Below are positions 1-11,183 of a stretch of DNA of 64,000 bases, in pieces. Under the pieces are notes generated by a model. That model was not told the origin of the DNA. It worked only from the letters and a program-made list of their open reading frames with translations, and did not search any database. Numbering within the stretch: position 1 is the first letter of the stretch; each line of letters begins with the position of its first letter. The position numbers were made by a program, and so were the translations under genes. The stretch is from NCBI RefSeq assembly GCF_016598485.1, contig NZ_JAEMUW010000003.1, forward strand, positions 62,001 through 126,000. Reading direction: 5' to 3'. The stretch comes from Micromonospora coerulea (lineage in GTDB: Bacteria; Actinomycetota; Actinomycetes; Mycobacteriales; Micromonosporaceae).

Positions 1-39
1 CTCGGTACGACGACGCTGACCTTCCGCGTGGACGGCTGA
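1..39 (+). CDS. fhaA: C-terminal end of an FHA-domain protein (probably FhaA), partial
   Basis: Only the last 12 codons and the TGA stop are in the window. The residues LGTTTLTFRVDG fit the last beta strand of an FHA domain, which usually ends in a pattern such as IRIG-T-L-F-R. The next gene, FhaB, starts 6 bases after the stop. In actinobacterial kinase clusters fhaA sits at exactly this place, so the name rests mostly on position. FhaA binds phosphothreonine partners at the division and elongation machinery. The remainder lies upstream of base 1. Confidence 0.6.
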   Translation, partial: LGTTTLTFRVDG

Positions 40-45
40 CCCGCC

Positions 46-531
46 TTGCCGGAACTCGTCATCACCGTCGCCCGGTTCGGGTTCCTCATCCTGCTGTGGA
101 TCTTCGTGTTCACGGTGGTCGGCGTGATCCGTCGGGACCTGTTCGCAGGCGCCCGGTCAGGTCGGCTGGTGGCCGCGCCGCGCGCGGTCGGCGCCTCGAC
201 CGGCCAGGCGGCGAAGCCGGCGAAGGTGAAGCGGGGCAGGGCGGCCCACCAGTTGGTGGTCACCGCCGGCCAGCTGGCCGGTACCCGGATCACCCTCGGT
301 GAAGCCCAGATCACGATCGGGCGGGCCGAGGACTCCACCCTGGTGATCACCGATGACTACGCGTCAGCGCGGCACGCCCGGCTCCTGCCACGCGAGGGAC
401 AGTGGTTCGTCGAGGACCTCGGCTCGACTAACGGCACCTATCTGGATCGCGCTAAGGTCACCGGACCAACCCCCGTCCCCCTCGGCGTGCCGATCCGGAT
501 CGGCCGCACTTCTCTCGAATTACGGCCATGA
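46..531 (+). CDS. fhaB: FHA-domain membrane protein FhaB (FipA-like)
   Basis: A 161-residue protein with one N-terminal membrane segment (about residues 8-28), a basic Ala-rich linker, and a C-terminal FHA domain (about residues 80-160). The phosphothreonine-binding signature is visible: GRAEDS, then SARH, then GSTNGTYLD. FHA domains dock onto phosphorylated threonines, here presumably on substrates of PknA and PknB encoded downstream. In mycobacteria the orthologue links FtsZ and FtsQ during division. The start is TTG at 46, 6 bases after the preceding stop, and it places the membrane helix at the N terminus. The end overlaps the ATG of pstP by 4 bases, which suggests translational coupling. 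Confidence 0.9.
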   Translation: MPELVITVARFGFLILLWIFVFTVVGVIRRDLFAGARSGRLVAAPRAVGASTGQAAKPAKVKRGRAAHQLVVTAGQLAGTRITLGEAQITIGRAEDSTLVITDDYASARHARLLPREGQWFVEDLGSTNGTYLDRAKVTGPTPVPLGVPIRIGRTSLELRP

Positions 532-1943
532 CTCTGACCCTGCGCTATGCGGCCCACAGCGACCGCGGTCTGATCCGAGACGGAAACCAGGATTCCGTCT
601 ACGCCGGGCCGCGGCTCCTCGCCGTCGCCGACGGCATGGGCGGCATGGCCGCCGGTGACGTCGCCAGCAACATCGTCATCGGTGCCATGGCGCCCCTCGA
701 CGAGGACGTCCCTGGGGACGCCCTCGTCGACGCGTTGCGTTCGGCCGTGGGCACCGCCAACCAACAACTCCGCGACACCGTGGACGCCAACCCGCAGCTG
801 GAGGGGATGGGCACCACGCTCACCGCCACCCTCTTCTCGGGCAGCAAGCTCGGCATGGTCCACATCGGTGACTCGCGGGCCTACCTGCTGCGCAACGGCG
901 AGTTCGCGCAGATCACCAAGGACGACACGTACGTCCAGATGCTCGTCGACGAGGGCCGGATCACCGCGGAGGAGGCGAGCAGCCACCCCCAGCGCTCGCT
1001 GCTCACCCGCGCCCTGGACGGCCGCGACATCGACCCGGAGTACAGCGTCCGCCAGGTGCTGCCCGGCGACCGCTACCTGATCTGCAGCGACGGGCTCTCC
1101 GGTGTGGTGAGTGCGGACACCATCGCCGACACCATGCGGGAGTACACCGACCCGCAGCAGTGTGTCGAGCGGCTGGTGCAGCTCGCCCTGCGCGGCGGCG
1201 GCCCGGACAACATCACGGTGATCATCGCCGACGCCACCGACCAGGACATCGTGGAGGCCTCGCCGATCGTCGGCGGTGCCGCCGCCCGGGATCGTGGCAT
1301 GGCCACCTCGGCCGACGTCTCCACCCCGGCGGCCCGCGCCTCGGCGCTGTCCGCTCCGCGCCCGCCGGTCCCCGAGGAACCGGCGGACAGCCGCGACGAC
1401 GAGGCGGAGCGGGGCCGGCACCGCCCGCTGCGCAGCGCGGCGATGCTGCTGGCGCTGCTGGTGATCCTCGGCGGCGGCCTCTTCGCCGGGTGGAGCTACA
1501 CCCAGCGGCAGTACTACGTCGGCGCCACCGAGCAGGGGCAGCTCGCCGTGTTCCGTGGCGTGCCCGGCCAGATCGCCGGCCTCGACCTGTCCAGCGTGCA
1601 CTCCACCAGCGGCGCCAAGCTGGACGACCTCACGCTGGCCGCGCAGGAGCAGGTCAAGCAGGGCATTCAGGCCAAGAGCGAGCCGGACGCGGAGCGCCGG
1701 CTGGCCGAGCTGACCAGCGACGATCCGGCGAACCCGAACCTGAAGCCGATCTGCCCGCCGAGTCCGACGGCCGCCCCGGTCAGCCCGACACCAGCCGTCA
1801 CCGCGTCCGCGGTGGGCCCGGCCGTCAGCGCCAGCGGTGCACCGCCCGTGACCGCCACACCCGCGCCGACCACCACGCCCGACGCCGTCCCCTCCGACAC
1901 CGTCTCGCCGGCCGACCCGGCGGGCTGCCGGTCGCCGGAGTGA
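528..1943 (+). CDS. pstP: PP2C-family Ser/Thr protein phosphatase PstP
   Basis: A 471-residue PP2C phosphatase that reverses phosphorylation by the PknA/PknB kinases. The catalytic domain covers about residues 1-238. Metal-binding motifs are intact: GNQD (Asp22), VADGMGG (Asp35), HIGDSRAYLL, CSDGL (Asp188) and GGGPDN (Asp227). A single membrane helix follows at about residues 303-323, after a charged linker. The extracytoplasmic tail is about 145 residues and ends in a Pro/Thr/Ala-rich stretch. This matches mycobacterial PstP in size and layout. The ATG overlaps the fhaB stop, and rodA begins 28 bases downstream. Confidence 0.95.
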   Translation: MTLTLRYAAHSDRGLIRDGNQDSVYAGPRLLAVADGMGGMAAGDVASNIVIGAMAPLDEDVPGDALVDALRSAVGTANQQLRDTVDANPQLEGMGTTLTATLFSGSKLGMVHIGDSRAYLLRNGEFAQITKDDTYVQMLVDEGRITAEEASSHPQRSLLTRALDGRDIDPEYSVRQVLPGDRYLICSDGLSGVVSADTIADTMREYTDPQQCVERLVQLALRGGGPDNITVIIADATDQDIVEASPIVGGAAARDRGMATSADVSTPAARASALSAPRPPVPEEPADSRDDEAERGRHRPLRSAAMLLALLVILGGGLFAGWSYTQRQYYVGATEQGQLAVFRGVPGQIAGLDLSSVHSTSGAKLDDLTLAAQEQVKQGIQAKSEPDAERRLAELTSDDPANPNLKPICPPSPTAAPVSPTPAVTASAVGPAVSASGAPPVTATPAPTTTPDAVPSDTVSPADPAGCRSPE

Positions 1944-1971
1944 ACGTCGGCTCGACACCGAGGACCCATCC

Positions 1972-3459
1972 GTGACCGCAGCGGCCGCACCGGCAGCCTC
2001 GCCCGCCTCGACGGGCGAGGCTGCCGGCGTACGCCTGGCCCGGTCCCGGCGCAACGCCGAGCTGTCGCTGCTCCTGCTCGCCATGGTGCTGGTGGCGGCG
2101 TACGCCGCGACGGTCGAGGCGAACGTGCTGGACACGGTCACCTCGGACTTCTGGATGCCGGCCGCCGCGCTGGGGCTGGTCTTCCTCGGCCTGCACCTGG
2201 TGATCCGGTGGCTGGCGCCGTTCGCCGACCCGGCGCTGCTACCGGCGGTCGCGCTGCTTAACGGCATCGGGGTGGGCTTCCTGCGCCGGTACGACCTGGC
2301 CAAGGCCGCCCCGGCGGACCGGGAGACGCTGGCGATCTTCGCCGGTACCGGTGGCCGGCAGCTCGCCTGGACGCTCGGTGCGGTGATCCTGGCCGCCGGG
2401 CTGCTGGCGATCATGCGGGACCACCGCTCGCTCTCCCGGTACGCGTACACCCTGGGTCTGGCCGGCATCGTGCTGGTGATGATCCCGGCGGTGCTGCCGG
2501 CCCGATTTTCCGAGATCAACAACGCCAAGCTCTGGATCCGGGTCGGCGGGTTCTCGATCCAGCCGGGTGAGTTCGCCAAGCTCGCCCTGCTCGCCTTCTT
2601 CGCGTACTACCTGGTCCGCAAGCGCGAGGTGCTCTCCCTGGCCAGCCGCCGGGTGCTCGGCATCGACTTCCCGCGTGGGCGGGACCTCGGCCCGGTCCTG
2701 GTGGTCTGGATCATCAGTCTCCTGGTCCTGGTCTTCGAGAAGGACCTCGGCACGTCGCTGCTCTACTTCGGCATGTTCGTGGTGACCCTCTACATCGCCA
2801 CCGAACGGGTCAGTTGGCTGCTCATCGGTCTGATCCTGTTCTTCGGCGGCGCCTACCTGGCGTACCTGCTGGGCAGCACGGTCGGCGGTCCCTTCCTCAA
2901 CTTCTACGACCGGGCGCAGATCTGGCTGGATCCGTTCGCCGAGCCGTACGACCGCGGCTACCAGCTGGTGCAGGGCCTGCTCACCCTCGGCACCGGTGGA
3001 CTCTTCGGCGCCGGCCCGGGCGGCGGCCAGCCGACCCTGCTGCCCGAGGTGCAGACCGACTTCATCTTCGCCGGCATCGGTGAGGAGATCGGCCTCTTCG
3101 GCCTCTCCGCGCTGCTGGTGGTCTACCTGCTGGTGGTCGAGCGGGGCCTGCGAGCCGCGCTGGCGGTGCGGGACTCGTTCGGCAAGCTGCTCGCCGGCGG
3201 TCTCGCCTTCACCCTCGGCCTCCAGGTCTTCGTCATCGTCGGCGGGATCAGCAAGCTCATCCCGCTGACCGGCCAGACCACCCCGTTCCTCTCCGCCGGT
3301 GGCTCGTCGCTGATGGCGAACTGGCTGCTCATCGCCGTGCTGCTCCGGGTCTCCGACGGCGCGCGCCGGCCGGTGACCAGTGGCGGCCCGGCGGCCCGCC
3401 CGTCCGGCGCCCCGCCCGAGCAGCTGCACGGTGCCCCCACGGAGGTGATCCGGCCGTGA
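1972..3459 (+). CDS. rodA: SEDS-family peptidoglycan glycosyltransferase RodA/FtsW type
   Basis: A 495-residue polytopic protein of the FtsW/RodA/SpoVE family that polymerises lipid II into glycan strands. Family blocks are clear: PGEFAKLALLAFF, a loop with FEKDLGTSLL, the YDRGYQLVQGLLTLGTGGLF block, TDFIFAGIGEEIG, and the C-terminal PLTGQTTPFLSAGGSSL. Because it sits next to pbpA in the kinase operon it is the RodA-type elongation enzyme, not the division-cluster FtsW. The N terminus is Ala-rich and cytoplasmic (about 20 residues). The GTG start at 1972 follows pstP by 28 bases, and the stop overlaps the pbpA GTG by 4 bases. Confidence 0.93.
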   Translation: MTAAAAPAASPASTGEAAGVRLARSRRNAELSLLLLAMVLVAAYAATVEANVLDTVTSDFWMPAAALGLVFLGLHLVIRWLAPFADPALLPAVALLNGIGVGFLRRYDLAKAAPADRETLAIFAGTGGRQLAWTLGAVILAAGLLAIMRDHRSLSRYAYTLGLAGIVLVMIPAVLPARFSEINNAKLWIRVGGFSIQPGEFAKLALLAFFAYYLVRKREVLSLASRRVLGIDFPRGRDLGPVLVVWIISLLVLVFEKDLGTSLLYFGMFVVTLYIATERVSWLLIGLILFFGGAYLAYLLGSTVGGPFLNFYDRAQIWLDPFAEPYDRGYQLVQGLLTLGTGGLFGAGPGGGQPTLLPEVQTDFIFAGIGEEIGLFGLSALLVVYLLVVERGLRAALAVRDSFGKLLAGGLAFTLGLQVFVIVGGISKLIPLTGQTTPFLSAGGSSLMANWLLIAVLLRVSDGARRPVTSGGPAARPSGAPPEQLHGAPTEVIRP

Positions 3460-4961
3460 ACGCACCCCTGCGCCGCGTCGGCGTGGTCGTCATGATCCTC
3501 TTCGGCCTGCTCTTCGCGAACCTCAACTGGATCCAGGGCTACAAGGCGGATGAATACCGCAACAGCGACTACAACGGCCGGGTCCAGGTGGCCGAGTACG
3601 AGCGCAAGCGCGGCAACATCGAGGTCGGCGGCACCGCGTACGCGCTGAGCAAGGAGACCGGCGGCAAGCTGAGGTTCCAGCGCACCTACCCGAGCGGGCA
3701 GACGTACGCGCACGTGCTCGGCTACAAGCCGGTCAACCTCGCCGAGACCGGCATCGAGCGGACCGAGAACGACTTCCTCGCCGGCACCAGCAACCAGCTG
3801 ATCGCCAACCGGGTGAAGGACATGTTCACCGGGGAGGAGACCGGTGGCGGCAACGTGCTGCTCACCCTCTCCAAGCGGGCCCAGGACACGGCGTTCAAGC
3901 AGCTGCGGGACAACCAGGTCGGCGCGAGCAAGGGCGCGGCCATCGCGATCGACCCGCGGACCGGCGCGGTGCAGGCGCTGGTCTCCATGCCGAGCTTCGA
4001 CCCGAGCCCGCTGGCCAGCCACGACACCAACGAGGCGGCGGCGGCGTACAACCAGCTGGAGAAGGACCCGGACCGGCCGCTGGCCAACCGGGCCCTGTCG
4101 GAGACGCTGCCGCCCGGCTCGACCTTCAAGGTCGTGGTGGCCGCCGCCGCACTGGAGAGCGGGATCGGCCAGCAGACCCAGATCCCGGCCGGGCGGACCT
4201 GGACTCCGCCGACCTCGGGCCAGCCGATCCGCAATGCCGCGGAAGGGATCTGCCCCGAGCCCCAGGTGACCCTCAAGGAGGCGGTCACCGAGTCCTGCAA
4301 CACCGGCTTCGCCCAGCTCGGTGTGCGGCTCGGCGCGGACAAGCTCAAGGAGAAGGCCCGCCAGTTCGGCTTCGAGCAGGAGGACCTCACCGTCGGGCAG
4401 CTCGGCGAGGGTGGCCTCGGCGTGGCGGCCAGCCGGACCGGCGAGATGGCGGCGCCCGGCGGCGCCACCGACCCGGCCGCGCTGGCCCAGTCCTCGATCG
4501 GGCAGCGCGACGTGCGGATGACCCCGCTCCAGGGCGCGCTGATCGCCGCCTCGGTCGCCAACGGTGGCAGCCAGATGCGGCCGTACCTGGTCAAGCAGCT
4601 CCTCGCCCCGGACCGCACCACCAGCTACTACACCGCCAAGCCGCGGGAGCTGCGCCGGCCGGTCAGCGGCCAGGTCGCCAGCGACCTGCGCGACATGATG
4701 GAGAGCGTGGTCGAGAACGGGACCGGCCGGAAGGCCGCGATCGACGGCTACACCGTCGGCGGCAAGACCGGTACGGCGCAGTCCGGGCCGGACACCCCCG
4801 ACCACGGCTGGTTCATCGGCTTCGCGCTCGACAAGAACGGCACGCCGGTCTCCGCGGTCTGTGTGGAGCTGGAGCGGGCGGGCAGCGGCGGCAGCGCCGA
4901 GGCGGCCCGGATCGCCGGCCGCATCATGCAGGCGGCCATCGCCGACGCCGGGGGTCGCTGA
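3456..4961 (+). CDS. pbpA: Class B penicillin-binding protein PbpA
   Basis: A 501-residue monofunctional transpeptidase that cross-links peptidoglycan with its SEDS partner RodA, encoded just upstream. One membrane anchor lies at about residues 8-26. A short dimerisation-type region precedes the transpeptidase domain. All three active-site motifs are present: STFK with Ser222, SCN with Ser280, and KTG with Lys437. The GTG start overlaps the rodA stop (GTGA). The pknA ATG follows the stop by one base. In mycobacteria PbpA is a PknB substrate and acts at the septum and poles. Confidence 0.95.
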   Translation: MNAPLRRVGVVVMILFGLLFANLNWIQGYKADEYRNSDYNGRVQVAEYERKRGNIEVGGTAYALSKETGGKLRFQRTYPSGQTYAHVLGYKPVNLAETGIERTENDFLAGTSNQLIANRVKDMFTGEETGGGNVLLTLSKRAQDTAFKQLRDNQVGASKGAAIAIDPRTGAVQALVSMPSFDPSPLASHDTNEAAAAYNQLEKDPDRPLANRALSETLPPGSTFKVVVAAAALESGIGQQTQIPAGRTWTPPTSGQPIRNAAEGICPEPQVTLKEAVTESCNTGFAQLGVRLGADKLKEKARQFGFEQEDLTVGQLGEGGLGVAASRTGEMAAPGGATDPAALAQSSIGQRDVRMTPLQGALIAASVANGGSQMRPYLVKQLLAPDRTTSYYTAKPRELRRPVSGQVASDLRDMMESVVENGTGRKAAIDGYTVGGKTGTAQSGPDTPDHGWFIGFALDKNGTPVSAVCVELERAGSGGSAEAARIAGRIMQAAIADAGGR

Positions 4962-4962
4962 C

Positions 4963-6344
<1,382 letters not shown>

Positions 6345-6348
<4 letters not shown>

Positions 6349-8156
6349 CAGCGCAGGCCCGCCTGCTCGGTGGCAGGTACCAGGTCGGCGAGCTGCTCGG
6401 CTACGGCGGCATGGCGGAGGTGCACCGCGGTCGCGATCTCCGGCTCGGTCGGGATGTCGCGATCAAGATGCTCCGGACCGACCTGGCCCGGGACGCCACC
6501 TTCCAGATGCGGTTCCGTCGGGAGGCGCAGAACGCCGCCTCGCTCAACCACCCGGCCATCGTCGCCGTGTACGACACCGGCGAGGAGACCGCGCCGACCG
6601 GCGAGACGCTGCCGTTCATCGTGATGGAGTTCGTCAACGGGCGGACCCTCAAGGAGGTCCTCGGCGTCGAGGGGCGGCTCCAGCCGCGCCGGGCGCTGGA
6701 GATCTGCGCGGACATGTGCGCGGCGCTGGAGTTCAGCCACCGGCACGGCATCATCCACCGGGACATCAAGCCCGGCAACGTGATGCTCACCCAGACCGGC
6801 CAGGTCAAGGTGATGGACTTCGGCATCGCCCGGGCGCTGGCCAGCGGCGCCACCACGATGACCCAGACCAGCGCGGTCATCGGCACCGCGCAGTACCTCT
6901 CACCCGAGCAGGCGCGCGGCGAGGCGGTCGACGCCCGTTCCGACGTGTACGCCGCCGGTTGCGTGCTGTTCGAGCTGCTCTGCGGGCACCCGCCGTTCGT
7001 CGGTGACAGCCCGGTCAGCGTCGCGTACCAGCACGTCCGGGAGGCGCCGCCGACGCCGAGCGACATCAACCCGGACGTCAACCCTGCGGTCGACGCCATC
7101 GTGCTCAAGGCGCTGTCGAAGAACCCGCTCAACCGCTACCAGAGCGCCGGCGAGATGCGGGCCGACCTGCTGCGGGCGGCCGCCGGTCGGCCGGTGATGG
7201 CCACCCCGGTGCTGCGCGAGGACGAGACCGCGCCGATGGCGCCCGCCGGGGCGGGCTACCAGACCCAGGTGATGGGGCCGCAGACTCGGCAGGTCCCCGC
7301 CCGGGTCGGCGATCCCGGCAAGCGCAAGAGCTCCTCCTGGGTGATCGCCACCTTCGCGGCCCTCGGCGTGCTCGCCGTGATCGCCCTGGTCGCCGCCCTC
7401 CTGCTCAACGAGAAGGGCGCCGACAAGATCGGCGTGCCGAATGTCAAGAACAAGAGCCAGGCCGTCGCCTTCGCGGAGCTCCAGCAGGCGGGCTTCAGTC
7501 CCCTGGTCGGTGACCAGGTGCTCAGCAACACCTGCCAGAAGGGGACCGTGGTCGACCAGGACCCGCAGCCTGACACGCCGTTGGAGAAGAACCGGAACGT
7601 CACGGTCTTTGTCTGCGGCGGGAAGAAGGAGGCCACGATTCCTCCTGGTCTCATCGGTTCCCAGTTCAAGAACGTCAAGCAGCAGCTCGAGAGCTTGAAT
7701 CTCAAGGTCGACGACAGCCTGGTCGACAACAGCGCGCCGGAAGGGACGGTCGTCAAGGTCGACCCGGTGGAGGGAAGCAAGGTTCCCGAGGGCTCGACCA
7801 TCAAGGTGCAGGTCTCGCGAGGCAACGTCAACGAGGTTCCCGACGTCACCGGTTACACCAAGGAGCAGGCAACGAAGCGGTTGGAGGATGCCGGCTACCG
7901 GGTGCGGGTGCGGGAGGGCGACGAGGTGCCCGCGGACCAGGCCGGCAAGGTGACGAGCCAAAACCCGAAAGCCGGCATCAAGCTGGCCAAGGGCGAGCGG
8001 GTCACCATCGAGGTCTCTGTCCCGGAGCCGACGCCGACCGAGTCGCCGAGCGTGACGCCGACGACCCCCGACCCGAGCGGCTCGCCGACCGCGCCCGGTG
8101 GTGGAGGTGGCTTCCCCCTCCCCACCTCGCCGCCGGCGCGCCTGTCGACTGACTGA
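6345..8156 (+). CDS. pknB: PASTA-domain Ser/Thr protein kinase PknB
   Basis: A 603-residue receptor kinase that senses muropeptides or lipid II and controls growth and division. The kinase domain is intact: GYGGMAEV loop, Lys41, HRDIKPGN with Asp140, and DFG at 158-160. The activation loop TTMTQTSAVIGT carries the threonines that are autophosphorylated in mycobacterial PknB. The membrane helix is at about residues 332-354. Three PASTA repeats follow (about 362-427, 428-493, 494-560), compared with four in Mycobacterium tuberculosis. A Pro/Thr/Ser-rich tail of about 40 residues ends the protein. It is the last gene of the operon and faces pabA convergently. Confidence 0.95.
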
Positions 8157-8213
8157 TCGACCAGCCGAGGTTGATTACGAGCCGGGATCGAAGCCAGGCG
8201 GGCAGGAGCGGAG

Positions 8214-8864
8214 TCAGGCGGCGGCGAAGGCGGCCCGGCGGCGGGCGTCCACCTCGGCGGCCAGCTCCGGTGCCCGCTCCAGCGCCTCCGGGTAGCCGCA
8301 GACGGCCAGCCAGTTCGCCAGCATCAGGTGCCCGCCCTCGGTCAGCACCGACTCCGGGTGGAACTGGACGCCCTCGATCGGCAGCGTCCGGTGCCGCATC
8401 GCCATCACCACGCCGGACTCCGTCCGCCCGGTGATCTCCAGTTCGTCCGGGAGCGTCTCGGGCAGCACGGCCAGCGAGTGGTACCGGGTCGCGGTGAACG
8501 GATCCGGCAGCCCGGCGAGCACCCCGACCCCGCAGTGGCGTACCTCGGAGGTCTTGCCGTGCAGCAGCTCGGGCGCCCGGGTGACGGTCGCGCCGAACGC
8601 CTCGCCGATCGCCTGGTGGCCGAGGCAGACGCCGAACAGGGGGAGCTTGCCGGCGTACCTCCGGATGACGTCCAGGCAGATGCCGGCGCGGTCGGGGCTG
8701 CCCGGCCCGGGGGAGAGCAGTACGCCGTCCGCGCCTGCCCGACCGACCTCGGCCACGTCGATCTCGTCGTTGCGCCGGACCTCGCAGTCCACGCCGAGCT
8801 GGCCGAGGTACTGCACGAGGTTGAAGACGAACGAGTCGTAGTTGTCGATCACCAGGACGCGCAT
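8214..8864 (-). CDS. pabA: Glutamine amidotransferase, PabA/TrpG type (anthranilate/aminodeoxychorismate synthase component II)
   Basis: A 216-residue class I glutamine amidotransferase that releases ammonia from glutamine for a chorismate-using synthase (folate or tryptophan pathway). The catalytic triad is visible: Cys80 in VCLGHQ, and His169 and Glu171 in QFHPES. The N terminus, VLVIDNYDSFVFNLVQYL, is typical of the family. The same gene follows pknB in mycobacteria, where it is annotated trpG or pabA. No synthase subunit is nearby, so the partner is encoded elsewhere and the two names cannot be separated here. It lies 57 bases from pknB, convergent, and 4 bases downstream of the small membrane gene. 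Confidence 0.9.
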   Translation of the reverse strand: MRVLVIDNYDSFVFNLVQYLGQLGVDCEVRRNDEIDVAEVGRAGADGVLLSPGPGSPDRAGICLDVIRRYAGKLPLFGVCLGHQAIGEAFGATVTRAPELLHGKTSEVRHCGVGVLAGLPDPFTATRYHSLAVLPETLPDELEITGRTESGVVMAMRHRTLPIEGVQFHPESVLTEGGHLMLANWLAVCGYPEALERAPELAAEVDARRRAAFAAA

Positions 8865-8868
8865 CGGT

Positions 8869-9147
8869 TCACCTGCTCGGGGTCGAGGGCGGGGCGTTGT
8901 TGGTCTCGGTGCTGTACGGCAGTTCCTCGTCGGTGGGTGCGCTGCTGGGCACGGTGAGGTCGCCCTCCTGACCGGGGGTGTCGCCGGAGTCCTGGGTGAC
9001 CTGGACGTCGTCGAAGGGGAGCAGCGGCTCCGCCCACGGGAACAGCACGAACCAGAGCAGCGCCACTGTCGCGGCGGTGAGCAGCACCGAGCCGACCAGC
9101 TTTCCGGCCAGCCCGAACGGGAGCCTGCGCCAGATCCACGCGTACAT
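8869..9147 (-). CDS. Small single-span membrane protein, unknown function
   Basis: A 92-residue protein with one hydrophobic helix (about residues 12-38) and an acidic, Ser/Thr/Pro-rich C-terminal half without motifs I recognise. It lies between the sortase gene (2 bases upstream) and pabA (4 bases downstream), so the three are very likely co-transcribed. The start is the ATG at 9147. The tail should be outside the cell if the few N-terminal Arg/Lys residues stay in the cytoplasm. A role with the sortase is possible from position only. Confidence 0.75.
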   Translation of the reverse strand: MYAWIWRRLPFGLAGKLVGSVLLTAATVALLWFVLFPWAEPLLPFDDVQVTQDSGDTPGQEGDLTVPSSAPTDEELPYSTETNNAPPSTPSR

Positions 9148-9149
9148 CG

Positions 9150-11183
9150 TCAGCCTCCCAGCTCCGCCGGGCGACCGGCCGACTTGGCCTGGGCGTGGTC
9201 GAACCGGGCGTGGATGATCAGGCGCTGGTAGTTGTCGAACTTGGGGTTGCAGGTGGTCAGGGTGAGCAGCTTCTCGGTCGGCTTGGCGTCCGGCTTCATC
9301 GGCACCGGCGCCACCACCTCGACCTGGTACGGCTTGACGATGTGGCTTCGGTAGACCTTGTAGATGAACCACTCGTTCTTGCCCTCGACCACGATGTCGT
9401 CACCGGTCCTGAGCTCGTCCAGCCGCCAGAAGGTGGCCCGGATGCGGTGCCCCGCCACGGCGAAGTTGCCCACCTCGCCGGGGAGCGCGCTCTTCGGGTA
9501 GTGGCCCGGGGCGTATCGGATGTCGTCCGGAGTAACCCCCTCGACCACCACCCAGTGCTTGTCCAACTCGGGGATGTAGAGGCCGGCGATCGGCTTGCCC
9601 TCCACCGGCGGCGCGGGCTTCGCGCTGGGCGCGGTCGGCCCGACGGTCGGGTCGGGCGCCCACTCCTGCGCGAGCTCGCTGGTCAGGTCGTTCTGATGGG
9701 CGTCGACGATGACCGACTTGCCCCAGATCTCGTAGCCGGCGAAGAGGAGCACCACCAGGCCGAAGGTGATCAGCACCTCGCCGGTGATCCGGACGCCGGT
9801 TCGCAGCCGGGAGGCGAGGCTGGGACGGGTCAGCTCGGAGTAGACGCTCTTGTAGCCCTCACCGGTCTGCTCGGGGCGGAGTTGCACCACGCGTTCGCCT
9901 CGGCGCGGGCGCGGCGGCTCGGCGGGGGTGTCGGGCTCGCCGTCGCGGGCGTCGCCGGTGTCCCGGACGGGCGGCACGGCGCCCATCAGCGCGGTCGAGT
10001 CGAGGGCCGGAGGGGTGGCCGGTCGACCAGTGACGGCCGGAATCACGGCGGTGGCGGCCGGGTCCGCGGGACCCCGGCCGACTCCCGGCCGGGCCGGCGC
10101 GCCGTCGGCCGGCGTTCCGGCGCCGGGTACGCCGCCCGGCGCCCCGGCCCGGGTCACGCGATCGGCCGGCGCTGCGGCCCGGGTCATGCCATCGGCCGGC
10201 GTCCCGGTCCGGGCCGCGCCGCCGTCCGGGGCCCCGGGCCGGAGCAGGCCGTCGCCGAGCGCGGCGCTCCGGAGCGACCCGTGGGCCAGCGGCGCGGCCT
10301 CGGGCACGCGACCGGCCCGGTTGTCGGCGGGTGAGCCGCTGCGCGGGGCGTCGGCGGATCGTCCACCGTTCCCGGTAGCGGCGACGCCGCCGTCCGGAGT
10401 GGCGGCGGATCGGCTCTCCGGCCGGGCGGTCACCTTGGGAATGATCGCCGTCGGCGCGTCGCCGTCGGCCGCGGGACGTACCGCCGGGTTGGCGGGCCGG
10501 ACCGCGGGCGGCTGGTCGGGCGATTCCGGGCGGCGTGCCTGGTCGGCGGGCGTGGCCGGGCGCTGCGCGCTGCTCGGGGCCGGCGGCCGGGACTGGGTGT
10601 TGCCGGGCCAGGCCGGCGGCGGTGCGCGGAAGAGGTCGGCGGGTCCGGCGGGGGCGCCGGCCGGCCCGGCGGTGGCCGGACGTTGGGCCGGGCCACCGGC
10701 GGCCGGGCTCGCGGTCGCCGGCCGGTGCGCCAGGCCCCGCCCCGCTGGGCCCTGACCGGCCGGGCCCTGACCGGCCGGGCCCTGGCCGGCCGGGCTCTGG
10801 GTGGCAGTGCTGTCGGTGGCCGGCCCTCGGGTGGTGGTGCTGTAGGCGGCCGAGCGTTGGCTGGCGGGGCCCTGGGCGGTCGGGCCCTGGGTGGCCGGGC
10901 GGTGGACCGGGCCCTGCCCGGCCGGAGGCTGGGGCGCCGGCGGCCCCTGGGCAGCCGGGCCGGCGGGGGTCGGGCGGCGGGCCGGGGCCGGTGCGGGGGC
11001 GGGTGCGGCCGCCTGCGGACGCGGCGTCGAGGAGCGGGGCCCGGTCGGCTCCGGCCAGGGCAGGTCGAGCGCGGGCCGGGGCGGGACCGCGGGCCGGTCG
11101 ACCTTGGGCAGGAAGGCGGTCGGGTCCTCGCTGTGGTCGCGGTGACGCCCGTCGGGACCGGCCGAGCGGTCTTCCTGGGTCAC
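9150..11183 (-). CDS. Class E sortase with a very long Pro/Ala-rich N-terminal region
   Basis: A 677-residue protein. The C-terminal 200 residues are a class E sortase: the catalytic His is in AVAGHR, Cys645 is in TLTTCNPKF, and an Arg nine residues later is in RLIIHARF. A single membrane helix lies just before the catalytic domain (around [16 protein letters not shown]). The first 430 or so residues are low-complexity, rich in Pro, Ala, Gly and Gln, with repeated [15 protein letters not shown] units; typical sortases lack this. Sortases attach LAXTG-type proteins to the wall. No sortase substrate is visible in the window. The GTG start overlaps the DUF881 stop by 4 bases. Confidence 0.9.
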   Translation of the reverse strand: MTQEDRSAGPDGRHRDHSEDPTAFLPKVDRPAVPPRPALDLPWPEPTGPRSSTPRPQAAAPAPAPAPARRPTPAGPAAQGPPAPQPPAGQGPVHRPATQGPTAQGPASQRSAAYSTTTRGPATDSTATQSPAGQGPAGQGPAGQGPAGRGLAHRPATASPAAGGPAQRPATAGPAGAPAGPADLFRAPPPAWPGNTQSRPPAPSSAQRPATPADQARRPESPDQPPAVRPANPAVRPAADGDAPTAIIPKVTARPESRSAATPDGGVAATGNGGRSADAPRSGSPADNRAGRVPEAAPLAHGSLRSAALGDGLLRPGAPDGGAARTGTPADGMTRAAAPADRVTRAGAPGGVPGAGTPADGAPARPGVGRGPADPAATAVIPAVTGRPATPPALDSTALMGAVPPVRDTGDARDGEPDTPAEPPRPRRGERVVQLRPEQTGEGYKSVYSELTRPSLASRLRTGVRITGEVLITFGLVVLLFAGYEIWGKSVIVDAHQNDLTSELAQEWAPDPTVGPTAPSAKPAPPVEGKPIAGLYIPELDKHWVVVEGVTPDDIRYAPGHYPKSALPGEVGNFAVAGHRIRATFWRLDELRTGDDIVVEGKNEWFIYKVYRSHIVKPYQVEVVAPVPMKPDAKPTEKLLTLTTCNPKFDNYQRLIIHARFDHAQAKSAGRPAELGG

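Noticed and set aside
438..2579. A 713-codon open frame on the minus strand
   Set aside because: It is antisense to pstP and rodA, has no start signals and a shadow composition; the plus-strand genes are clear families.
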